Assembly (NCBI GenBank): GCA_026706425.1
Contig: JAPOYW010000529.1
Span: 1 to 8,097, forward strand
DNA length: 8,097 nucleotides
Direction of reading: 5' to 3'
Source of the DNA: Gammaproteobacteria bacterium
Lineage (GTDB): Bacteria; Pseudomonadota; Gammaproteobacteria; Pseudomonadales; Azotimanducaceae
Made by a program: the position numbers and the translations under genes. Each line of letters opens with the position of its first letter. The stretch's first letter is position 1. A model generated the notes under the pieces. The model was not told the origin of the DNA. It saw only the letters and a program-made list of their open reading frames with translations, and ran no database searches. This document shows positions 1 through 6,383 of this stretch, one piece after another.

Positions 1-2005
1 TCGCCATCAGTTCGTCGTGGCTGCCGATGTCACGGATCCGGCCACCGTCGAGGAACACGATGCGGTCGGCGTTCCGGATCGTGGACAGACGATGCGCGAT
101 CACGACGACCAACCGGTCCCGTGCCGCCGCGTGCAGCGATGCCACCAGTTGGTTCTCCGTCTGCGGGTCGAGGGCCGCCGTGGGTTCGTCGAGAATCAGC
201 ACGCTGGCGTCGCGAACCAGCCCGCGGGCAATGGACAGGCGCTGTTGCTGTCCCACCGAGAGGGTGTCCCCGGAACGGCCGAGAACCGTGTCGATGCCGT
301 CGGGCAGGTCGTCGATGAAGTCCATGCAGCCGGCGGTGGCAAGCGCAGCGAGCATACGTTCCTCCGACGCTTGGCGATTGGCCAGCAGCAGGTTCGCCCG
401 GATGGACTCCGGTAGCAGCAGGTGCTCCTGGAAGACATAGGTGACTTCGCGGCGGAGGCTATCGAGGTCGATTTCATTGGTGTCGACGCTATCGACGAGG
501 ACCCTGCCCTTCGTCGGACGGAGCAGTGCCGGGATCAGGTAGGCGAGCGTCGTCTTGCCCGCACCGGTTGGTCCCACCAGGGCCACGAGTTCGCCCCGCC
601 GCAGCTCGAGATTGATCCCAAGCAGTGCACGGTGGCCGTTGGGATACGCGAACTCGACGCCTTCCATGCGAACGCCGGTGCGTACGGCGGCGAGCGTCCG
701 ACCGCCTTGGCGGGTTTCCTCGGATTCGTAGTCGGCGAAGAAGAACACCCGGCGCGCGGCGGCGATGGTCTCCTGCAGCTTGATCCAGATCGCCCCGAAA
801 TACCCGGCGGGAACAGCGATTCCCCAATAGACCCCGATCAACACGGCGAAATCGCCGGCGGACATGACGCCGTCGATGATCCCGTCGGTGACAAGGAAGG
901 TGACATACAGCGCAGCAATGCCGCCGACGGCCCCGGCGACCATTCCGGCGGCAATGATGACGGCGAAGGAGTAGCGCTCGCGCAGGAACGACTGGTGGCT
1001 GCGGCCGGCGAAACGCTCCTTCTCCTGCTCCCCTGCGCCCAGGCTTTGTACGGCCGCAATGCTGCCCATGGACTCCTCCATGGCGTTGGTCGTCGCGGAG
1101 CCGGCCGCACGCTTGTTCTGGTTGGTTCGGCGCAGCGCCCCGGAAAACGGAAACGTCGTGATGAAGGCGATGGGGACCGCGGCCCACGCCACCCAGATCA
1201 GTTCCGGGGACACCTCGCCGTAGGAATACTGCAGGATGTAGAGGTTCAGGGCGGCGCCCACCGCCATGAGGAACGGCCCGGAGGTCACGCGGTACGCGAG
1301 ATCCGGCGCCATCGGCGTGTCGTACAGCACGCGGTAGACGCCGTCCCCGGTTCGCTGGTCGTCGAGCACCGTCATCGGCAGATGCGTCAGGCGGTCGAAG
1401 AGCCGCGACCGCAGGCGGTTGGAGAGCGTCTGGGTGAGCCGAACGTTGACCATGAATTCGACTAGGCCCCACAGGCCGCCCGCCCTGCTGCCACCTTCGC
1501 TGATCTGGTTTTCCGCCTGGGTGGCGGCATCGCGCCCCTGCAGGAGTCCGGCGCCGGTACCCCCCGAGCGACTGCCGAACAGGAACAGCAGGCCGAAGTA
1601 GATGAACACCAGAGCGAGCGCGATGCCAAGTGGATCCCGGCCCTGTACGACACCGAGTATGGGATCCATGAACGGCGGAAAGGCGACCTCCGTGGTCCCG
1701 AAGGGACGCTGAAGCATCGCGTTGTCGATGAGGATCTTCCCCATCCACGGCAGCAGGAGACCCGGAAGCAAGGCCACGAAGGCGAGCAGCACCTTGGCGG
1801 CGAAGAGTCCCGGGGCCTCGCCGATGAGCCGGATGCTGCGCCCGATGACTCCCAGGGCCTCGACGGTCGTGATGTCGGGTTGGGTGTCGATTCGATCATC
1901 GAACTGGTTCCTGCCCGCAACCTCCTTGAGCAAGGCGATGGTCTTGCTACGCGTCGTATCGGCCGGTGGCGCTGCGTCCCCGGGTGGAATGGTGGTTTCG
2001 GTCAT
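1..2005 (-). CDS. ABC exporter half-transporter (fused membrane and ATPase domains), second gene of minus-strand operon, C-terminus cut off
   Basis: This is an ABC-type exporter subunit that would use ATP hydrolysis to move an unknown substrate across the inner membrane, probably as a heterodimer with the product of the gene just upstream. The frame is open for 668 codons and leaves the window shortly after the H-loop, so only a short tail should be missing. A soluble N-terminus of about 60 residues precedes TM1 (about 67-93) and TM2 (about 126-144). A Gly/Ser/Gln-rich insertion (about 145-177) follows, then the usual intracellular helix ending LPMTVLDDQRTGD. NBD motifs: A-loop Tyr in FAYPNG, Walker A GPTGAGKTT (478-486), Q-loop Gln526, signature LSVGQ (582-586), Walker B Asp606 with catalytic Glu607, H-loop His638. 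The X-loop reads LGRSG instead of VGERG. The ATG at 2005 overlaps the upstream stop codon as ATGA, and GGGAG lies nine bases before it, which supports this start and coupled translation. Family assignment is secure; substrate is unknown. Confidence 0.93.
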   Translation of the reverse strand, partial: MTETTIPPGDAAPPADTTRSKTIALLKEVAGRNQFDDRIDTQPDITTVEALGVIGRSIRLIGEAPGLFAAKVLLAFVALLPGLLLPWMGKILIDNAMLQRPFGTTEVAFPPFMDPILGVVQGRDPLGIALALVFIYFGLLFLFGSRSGGTGAGLLQGRDAATQAENQISEGGSRAGGLWGLVEFMVNVRLTQTLSNRLRSRLFDRLTHLPMTVLDDQRTGDGVYRVLYDTPMAPDLAYRVTSGPFLMAVGAALNLYILQYSYGEVSPELIWVAWAAVPIAFITTFPFSGALRRTNQNKRAAGSATTNAMEESMGSIAAVQSLGAGEQEKERFAGRSHQSFLRERYSFAVIIAAGMVAGAVGGIAALYVTFLVTDGIIDGVMSAGDFAVLIGVYWGIAVPAGYFGAIWIKLQETIAAARRVFFFADYESEETRQGGRTLAAVRTGVRMEGVEFAYPNGHRALLGINLELRRGELVALVGPTGAGKTTLAYLIPALLRPTKGRVLVDSVDTNEIDLDSLRREVTYVFQEHLLLPESIRANLLLANRQASEERMLAALATAGCMDFIDDLPDGIDTVLGRSGDTLSVGQQQRLSIARGLVRDASVLILDEPTAALDPQTENQLVASLHAAARDRLVVVIAHRLSTIRNADRIVFLDGGRIRDIGSHDELMA

Positions 2006-4128
2006 GCGGTGCTGCTCCCGACCGTTTCGGCGTCCACGAATGCGCGATACCTGCCATCGGCGTCGGCGATCAGTTCAGCGTGGGTGCCGTATTCCACGAT
2101 GCGACCGTCTTCGATCAGGGCGATGCGGTCGGCGTTCCGGATCGTGGAGAGTCGATGGGTGACCAGGAAAATGACCCGGTCCCGACCCCACTCGGCCAGG
2201 TTCGCGAGAACCCGCTGTTCAGTTAGGGCATCCAAGGACGCCGTCGGTTCGTCGAGAATGAGCACCGGCGTATCGCGCACCACGGCGCGGGCGATCGAGA
2301 GCCGCTGACGCTGGCCCGAGGACAGCTTGCCGCCGCGCTCGCCGAGTTCGGTGTCGTAGCCGTTCGCCATGTCGAGGATGAAGTCCTCGGCGCAGGCGAC
2401 CTTTGCCGCCGTCTCGATGGCGGCGCGATCGGCGTTCGGCGTACCGAACGCGATGTTGTTCGCGACGGTCGCCGCGAACAGGACGTTCTTCTGCAGCGCG
2501 ATACCGACATGGGCTCTGAGATCCGAGACGGCCATGTCCTTGAGATCCACGCCGTTGATCGACACCGAACCCTGGTCGGGGTCGTAGAGGCGAAGCAAGA
2601 GGCTCATCAGCGTCGACTTCCCGGCACCGGTACCGCCGACGATGGCCGTGACCATGCCAGCCGAGGCGGCGAGGTCGATCCCCGCCAGCACGTCCTTGCC
2701 CGCTTCGTATCCGAAACGCACTGATCGCCAGGCAACGGTTTCGATGGGGGCGGGAAACGGCACGGGATCGGGCGGATCGGTGACGTCCGGCTCGAGATCG
2801 AACAGGAAGAACGCGCGTTCCAGCGCCAGGAAGAGATCCTGCATGCGCATCCAGATGACGAGCAGGCCCCGGGCGCGTCCGGCGAGGCCGCCGAGGCGCC
2901 CCCGTGCGATCTCCACCGCGCCGTAGTTCCAGATGACGAAGCCGATGATGCCGGCCACCAGCGCGCCCAGGAACGTCTCCCGCTGCTCGATGACCCACGA
3001 CACCATGAGGTATTCGCCGACGATCACGAGGCTCGCGCCCAGCACGGCAACCACCAGCGTGACGAGGACCATGTCGAGGCGCAGGAAATACGCCGCGCTC
3101 AACGCATCCCGCGAGTCCTCGTCGAACTGCCTGAAGATGCGCGCCTCGGCCCGGTTCGCCTTGACGACTTTGACGGCGGTGAACGCTTCCTGGATGCGCG
3201 ACGTGAGCCGGCTGTTGGCGACCCGGTTGACCAGGGCGCGACGCCGGATTCGCGGCCACGACTTGACGATTGTCCAGCCGACGGGGATCGCGACAAGCAC
3301 GACCATCAAGGCAAACCAGGGATCGAAGGCCGCAACGATCCCGATGCCGCCCAGCAGCGCGTAAACGGCCATCAGGGGTGCGATGATCGCGCTCTGGATT
3401 AGATTCACGATCATCGCGCTGTCCTGGTAGACGCGGAAGATGGCGTCCCCCACGCGGCTGTTGTCGTGGTACTTGAGCGACAACGACTCGGCGCGTTCGA
3501 TCATCGCGACGCGGAGATTCTGGTTGACGCACTGCCAGACCCACAGGCTGTAGTACCCGAACACGGCGCCGAGGAGACCGCCGAAGACGCCACCCGCGAC
3601 AGTCCACATCAACAGGCGATTTCGGACCGTTCGGCGCTGATCCGGCGTCAGCTCCGGGTCGACCGCCGTTGCCGCCTTGTCTTCCCCCTTTGCGGCGGTA
3701 CTGGTCGCCAGGCCTGTTTTCTTGCCACCGGCACCCTTGGCTTTGCCGCGCCTGATCTTGCCGAGTTTCTGCGGGTCCGTGGTCACGTACTCGTCGTCGA
3801 CAAACAGCACCGTCGCCTGGATCGGTTGCAGCTTTTCGCCGAGGAGCACCTTGTTGTGCATCAGGTCCACGCCGACGAAGAAACCGACAAGGCCAGCGGC
3901 GCTGCCCGAAAAGATGAACGCCAGGACCACCACGATGTGAATGAGCATCGGGCGCATGTAGGGCCAGGTGCGCAAGGCGAGTTGAAGCATCCGGCGGAAA
4001 CTCATTTCCGGCGGGGCGTCAACGAGCCGCATGTCGCTGTATCCGGCGATCAGGGGGAGAGCGTCGCGCTCGGCTCCCGCCCCAGGACGTGGCGACTTGG
4101 TCATTGCGGTGTCGAGTTCTTTCGCCAC
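2002..4128 (-). CDS. ABC exporter half-transporter with a large basic insertion after TM1, first gene of minus-strand operon
   Basis: This is an inner-membrane ABC exporter subunit, likely the heterodimer partner of the gene it overlaps by ATGA. It has 708 residues counted from GTG 4128, long for a half-transporter (usually about 580-620). The excess is mostly an insertion. TM1 is about 62-90, then comes an unusual segment (about 91-170) with ten Lys/Arg between 121 and 151, then TM2 (about 172-200) and the intracellular helix with LSLKYHDNSRVGD. TM3 is about 247-267 and TM4 about 271-290. NBD motifs: A-loop Tyr in RFGYEAG, Walker A GGTGAGKST (498-506), Q-loop Gln546, X-loop GERG, signature LSSGQ (602-606), Walker B Asp626 with catalytic Glu627, H-loop His658. 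All catalytic residues are present. GTG 4128 is preferred because GAGAGG lies four bases upstream; ATG 4104 (700 residues) is possible but has no ribosome binding site at normal spacing. Substrate is unknown. Confidence 0.92.
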   Translation of the reverse strand: MAKELDTAMTKSPRPGAGAERDALPLIAGYSDMRLVDAPPEMSFRRMLQLALRTWPYMRPMLIHIVVVLAFIFSGSAAGLVGFFVGVDLMHNKVLLGEKLQPIQATVLFVDDEYVTTDPQKLGKIRRGKAKGAGGKKTGLATSTAAKGEDKAATAVDPELTPDQRRTVRNRLLMWTVAGGVFGGLLGAVFGYYSLWVWQCVNQNLRVAMIERAESLSLKYHDNSRVGDAIFRVYQDSAMIVNLIQSAIIAPLMAVYALLGGIGIVAAFDPWFALMVVLVAIPVGWTIVKSWPRIRRRALVNRVANSRLTSRIQEAFTAVKVVKANRAEARIFRQFDEDSRDALSAAYFLRLDMVLVTLVVAVLGASLVIVGEYLMVSWVIEQRETFLGALVAGIIGFVIWNYGAVEIARGRLGGLAGRARGLLVIWMRMQDLFLALERAFFLFDLEPDVTDPPDPVPFPAPIETVAWRSVRFGYEAGKDVLAGIDLAASAGMVTAIVGGTGAGKSTLMSLLLRLYDPDQGSVSINGVDLKDMAVSDLRAHVGIALQKNVLFAATVANNIAFGTPNADRAAIETAAKVACAEDFILDMANGYDTELGERGGKLSSGQRQRLSIARAVVRDTPVLILDEPTASLDALTEQRVLANLAEWGRDRVIFLVTHRLSTIRNADRIALIEDGRIVEYGTHAELIADADGRYRAFVDAETVGSSTA
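2015..2019 (-). promoter_or_regulatory. Ribosome binding site of the second minus-strand gene
   Basis: On the minus strand GGGAG is followed by nine bases and then the ATG at 2005. The site lies inside the end of the upstream coding region, which fits translational coupling through the ATGA overlap. Confidence 0.6.
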
Positions 4129-4132
4129 GGGC

Positions 4133-4138
4133 CCTCTC
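4133..4138 (-). promoter_or_regulatory. Possible ribosome binding site deciding the GTG start at 4128
   Basis: GAGAGG on the minus strand ends four bases before GTG 4128. The spacing is slightly short but usable. Relative to the alternative ATG at 4104 the site is 28 bases away, too far to serve it, so it favours the GTG start. Confidence 0.4.
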
Positions 4139-4240
4139 TTCGCACCGTCCGTGACCGCACAGTCGGCTCTTTGTCCGGCACAGCGAACCTGCCGATAGTC
4201 CCCCATGAGCCCGACAAACGCAAAGACGGCGCTTCGGCGC

Positions 4241-4278
4241 AAAAAAAACCATACCCAACTTGACGGAACGGGAGTATG
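4241..4278 (-). terminator. Terminator-like hairpin followed by eight Us, upstream of the minus-strand operon
   Basis: Read on the minus strand, CATAC plus CC pairs with GG plus GTATG across one bulged U and a 14-base loop. One G and then eight consecutive Us follow. A homopolymer of eight is striking in DNA this GC-rich. The stem has seven pairs and is AU-rich, so it would be only moderately stable. It lies about 110-150 bases before the start of the minus-strand operon. It could be an attenuator in that operon's leader, or the end of a separate minus-strand transcript from the gap. On the plus strand the A run has no terminator meaning. Confidence 0.4.
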
Positions 4279-4319
4279 ATCGCGCCCCTTTTCGCGGCCG
4301 ATCTTGGGAGCGCTATCCG

Positions 4320-4367
4320 ATGAAGAATCATCTGCACCCGCTGACCCTCGTGACGAGAGGGGGCTAG
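4320..4367 (+). CDS. Possible 15-residue leader peptide ORF
   Basis: The ORF runs from ATG to TAG and encodes MKNHLHPLTLVTRGG. GGGAG (4306-4310) lies nine bases before the ATG, the same site and spacing as the second minus-strand exporter gene. It sits inside the hairpin-rich region about 180 bases before the plus-strand exporter start. The ATG falls in the GATGA/TCATC hairpin and the stop codon follows the 4345-4360 hairpin, so translation would disturb both. That is the arrangement expected of an attenuator or ribosome-arrest leader. The peptide matches no leader I know. With so few codons it could be chance. Confidence 0.25.
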   Translation: MKNHLHPLTLVTRGG

Positions 4368-4463
4368 CTCCTACGGCCACGCCCGCTACGCGCGGGATCA
4401 AAGACCCAGGCGGAGTTGTCCGCCGCACTCCCCCAAGGGGCTAAACCACTAGACACACCCGCT
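4360..4463 (+). repeat. Imperfect direct repeat, two copies about 77 bp apart
   Basis: Copy one (4360-4387) is GGGGCTA, 11 bases, then CACGCCCGCT. Copy two (4437-4463) is GGGGCTA, 10 bases, then CACACCCGCT. Sixteen of seventeen anchored bases match while the middle differs. A further CACCCGCT occurs at 4335-4342. The copies could be duplicated protein-binding sites or duplicated RNA modules; chance in GC-rich DNA is not excluded. Confidence 0.35.
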
Positions 4464-4518
4464 CGTCGCAGAGGCTTCGCGGCGCGTCCGTCCCGTCTTC
4501 GGGATGGTGGCGTCATTG

Positions 4519-4545
4519 GTTCAATCTGAAGCAGTTGGCTTGAAC
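4519..4545 (+). promoter_or_regulatory. Inverted repeat abutting the start codon of the plus-strand operon
   Basis: GTTCAA (4519-4524) and TTGAAC (4540-4545) form a perfect six-base inverted repeat with a 15-base spacer, ending two bases before GTG 4548. It covers the place where a Shine-Dalgarno site should be, and no good one is seen there. It may be an operator, or an RNA hairpin controlling ribosome access. Confidence 0.35.
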
Positions 4546-4547
4546 AC

Positions 4548-6383
4548 GTGAACAACAAAACATCCAAAAACCTGTGGCGAATCACCGTCGGTCAACGCGT
4601 GAGGTACGCCGCTGCCATCGCGGTCACGGGCATCGCGAGCGCGTTCATGCTCACCGTCCCGCTCATCGGTGGCTACGTCCTCGACGTGGTGGACACGCAG
4701 GATGTGTCGCGGGGCCCCGATGCACTCGTGAACGCCGCCCACGCGCTCGCCGCGTTCTGGAGCGGGCAGCCGTACGTCGCCTATCTCGTCCTCTCCGCCG
4801 TTGCCGGTGTCGGTCTCACGGCGCTGGGCGCGAGTTGCCAGTACCTTCAGGGCCGATGGGCCGCCATCGCATCCGAAGCCCTCGCCCGCCGGCTGCGCGA
4901 GACGATGTACGCCCGGCTTCAGCATCTGCCGGCGTCCTTCTTCGACGAGGGGGACACCGGGGATCTCGTGCAACGCTGCAGTTCGGACGTCGAGACGGTG
5001 CGCGTCTTCCTATCCTCCCAGGTGGTGCAGATCGGCCGTTCGGTGCTGCTGCTCAGCGTCCTGACGCCCATACTCTTCGTCCGCGACGACCGGCTGGCGG
5101 GTCTTGCGCTCGTGCTCATGCCGTTCATCATCACGGGCGCGTACTGCTTCTTCGCAAAGGTCCGTGCTCAGTTCAAGATCACCGACGAGTCCGAGGGCGC
5201 CCTCACCGCCCGACTCCAAGAAAACCTGACGGGCATCCGCGTGGTCCGCGCCTTCGCACGGCAGGACTACGAAGTCAGCCACTTCGGCGCGAAGAGCATC
5301 ACGCTGCGCGACAACCGGGAACGCCTGCACCGCTTGAGCGGGGCCTACTGGGCGATCAGCGACTTCCTGTGCACGGCGCAGGTCTGCATCGTGCTCATCG
5401 CCGGCGGCATCTTTCTCGCCGGCGGAACTCTGACGGTCGGCGAACTGTTCGCCTTCATGATGCAGGTGACGATGGTCATCTGGCCGGTCAGGCATCTCGG
5501 CCAGGTCCTGAACGAGTCCGGCAAGGCGATGGTCTCGTTGGGGCGCATCAACCACGTCCTCCAGGCGGACGAGGAAAGCCGGGAACCGGCACCGACGGTG
5601 GAGCAGGCTCGGGGCGAACTGGTGCTCGAGGAGGTGAGCGTCGAGTACGAACCCGACAGACCGGTGCTCGAGGGGCTCTCGGTTCACATCCCCGCGGGTG
5701 AAACGGTCGGCATCGTCGGGCCCCCGGGCGCCGGGAAGTCCACGCTGATCCGGGTGCTAGCGCGGCTCTACGAGCCGCAGCGCGGCCGCATCCTGATCGA
5801 CGGACTGGACATCCGCGACGTCGATCGCCATTGGCTCCGGCGTCAGTTCGGCATCGTCATGCAGGACCCGTTCCTGTATTCGCGCACCGTCGCGGACAAC
5901 CTGCGCCTCGCCCGCGCGGATATGAACGACGACGAGATGATGGCGGCAGCCCGGGAGGCGGCCGTTCACGATGCCATCGTGGGCTTTCCCGCTGGCTACC
6001 GGTCGCGAGTGGGCGAACGTGGAGTGACCCTGTCGGGAGGTCAGCGCCAACGACTCGCGCTGGCGCGCGCACTGCTGGTGGAGCCGCCGATCCTCGTGCT
6101 CGACGATGCGCTGTCCGCCGTCGACACGGGCACGGAACGCGAGATCATGGCGGCGCTCAACCGTCGCCGCGGCCGCCACACGACGATCATCATCGCGCAC
6201 CGGCTGTCTTCCGTTCGCAATGCGGACCGGATCCTGGTGCTGGAACGAGGCCATCTGATCCAGGAGGGCACCCACGCCAGCCTGGCGGCCACGTCGGGCC
6301 CCTACCGGCGGCTGTGCGAGATCCAGGGTGCACTGGACGAGACCATAGAGCGGGACTTGCGGGAGGCGACCGATGCCGTTTGA
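4548..6383 (+). CDS. ABC exporter half-transporter with degenerate catalytic site, first gene of plus-strand operon
   Basis: This is an inner-membrane ABC exporter subunit of 611 residues, the normal length for a half-transporter, similar in layout to MdlA, BmrC and TM287-type proteins. A short elbow helix leads into TM1 (about 21-46) and TM2 (about 78-100), and the intracellular loop has LPASFFDEGDTGDL. Four further membrane segments precede the NBD. Motifs: A-loop Tyr in VEYEPDRP, Walker A GPPGAGKST (391-399), Q-loop Gln439, X-loop GERG, signature LSGGQ (495-499), Walker B Asp519 followed by Asp520 where the catalytic Glu normally is, H-loop His551. Glu-to-Asp here marks the non-hydrolytic site of heterodimeric exporters. 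GTG 4548 is the first usable start after an in-frame stop at 4527. Shine-Dalgarno support is poor and the first codons are A-rich. Its end overlaps the next gene by 11 bp. Substrate is unknown. Confidence 0.95.
   Translation: MNNKTSKNLWRITVGQRVRYAAAIAVTGIASAFMLTVPLIGGYVLDVVDTQDVSRGPDALVNAAHALAAFWSGQPYVAYLVLSAVAGVGLTALGASCQYLQGRWAAIASEALARRLRETMYARLQHLPASFFDEGDTGDLVQRCSSDVETVRVFLSSQVVQIGRSVLLLSVLTPILFVRDDRLAGLALVLMPFIITGAYCFFAKVRAQFKITDESEGALTARLQENLTGIRVVRAFARQDYEVSHFGAKSITLRDNRERLHRLSGAYWAISDFLCTAQVCIVLIAGGIFLAGGTLTVGELFAFMMQVTMVIWPVRHLGQVLNESGKAMVSLGRINHVLQADEESREPAPTVEQARGELVLEEVSVEYEPDRPVLEGLSVHIPAGETVGIVGPPGAGKSTLIRVLARLYEPQRGRILIDGLDIRDVDRHWLRRQFGIVMQDPFLYSRTVADNLRLARADMNDDEMMAAAREAAVHDAIVGFPAGYRSRVGERGVTLSGGQRQRLALARALLVEPPILVLDDALSAVDTGTEREIMAALNRRRGRHTTIIIAHRLSSVRNADRILVLERGHLIQEGTHASLAATSGPYRRLCEIQGALDETIERDLREATDAV
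6361..6366 (+). promoter_or_regulatory. Strong ribosome binding site for the second plus-strand gene
   Basis: GGGAGG is followed by six bases and then ATG 6373. It lies within the end of the preceding coding sequence and fixes the start of the overlapping downstream gene. Confidence 0.75.

Larger units (their letters stand above)
4278..4507 (+). ncRNA. Candidate structured RNA or 5' leader of the plus-strand operon
   Basis: Several helices are packed closely: GATCG plus GCC with GGC plus CGATC and one bulge (4278-4303); GATGA/TCATC (4319-4332); CC plus CTCG with CGAG plus GG and one bulge (4345-4360); CCCGC/GCGGG (4382-4396); GGCGGA/TCCGCC (4409-4424); and an eight-pair stem with a UCUU loop (4488-4507). 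CTTGGGAG (4303-4310) can also pair with CTCCCCCAAG (4428-4437) apart from two bulged bases, closing a multi-branch fold and hiding a GGGAG ribosome binding site. The 4488-4507 stem needs one G-U pair on the plus strand that would be a C-A mismatch on the minus strand, a weak hint for the plus strand. I do not recognise a known riboswitch or RNA family. GC-rich DNA forms chance hairpins, so confidence is limited. Confidence 0.3.
4129..4547. other. Divergent intergenic region between the two exporter operons
   Basis: This stretch of about 420 bp must hold the promoters of both operons. I found no convincing sigma-70 promoter on either strand. It contains a minus-strand terminator-like hairpin (4241-4278), a run of hairpins (4278-4507), a 15-codon ORF (4320-4367), an imperfect direct repeat (4360-4387 and 4437-4463) and an inverted repeat next to the plus-strand start codon (4519-4545). 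The part from 4129 to about 4228, which would be the immediate leader of the minus-strand operon, shows nothing I can name apart from the ribosome binding site. Confidence 0.8.

Noticed and set aside
422..1748. Long alternative-frame ORFs over the first exporter gene (422-1465 plus, 489-1748 minus)
   Set aside because: Their translations are Arg/Gly/His-rich and lack family features, while the true frame carries a full set of ABC motifs.
4229..4248. GCGC-TTCG-GCGC hairpin next to eight As
   Set aside because: On the minus strand the U run precedes this hairpin instead of following it, and on the plus strand it is followed by As. It is not a terminator, although the tetraloop itself may form.
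4260..4280. TTGACG and TATGAT as a sigma-70 promoter for the plus-strand operon
   Set aside because: The spacing is only nine bases instead of about 17, and no other good -35 fits the TATGAT.
4129..4428. Open frame extending the first minus-strand exporter gene 100 codons upstream to ATG 4428
   Set aside because: The extension crosses the U8 tract and the hairpin region, looks unlike a transporter N-terminus, and the ribosome binding site favours GTG 4128.
4392..4465. tRNA-like sequence on the minus strand, starting GCGGGTG with a CTAGTGG D-loop-like stretch
   Set aside because: There is no proper anticodon arm (CCCC-TT-GGGG has a two-base loop) and no standard T-arm sequence.
4488..4507. 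Eight-pair hairpin as an intrinsic terminator on the plus strand
   Set aside because: No U run follows it. It is kept only as part of the structured region.
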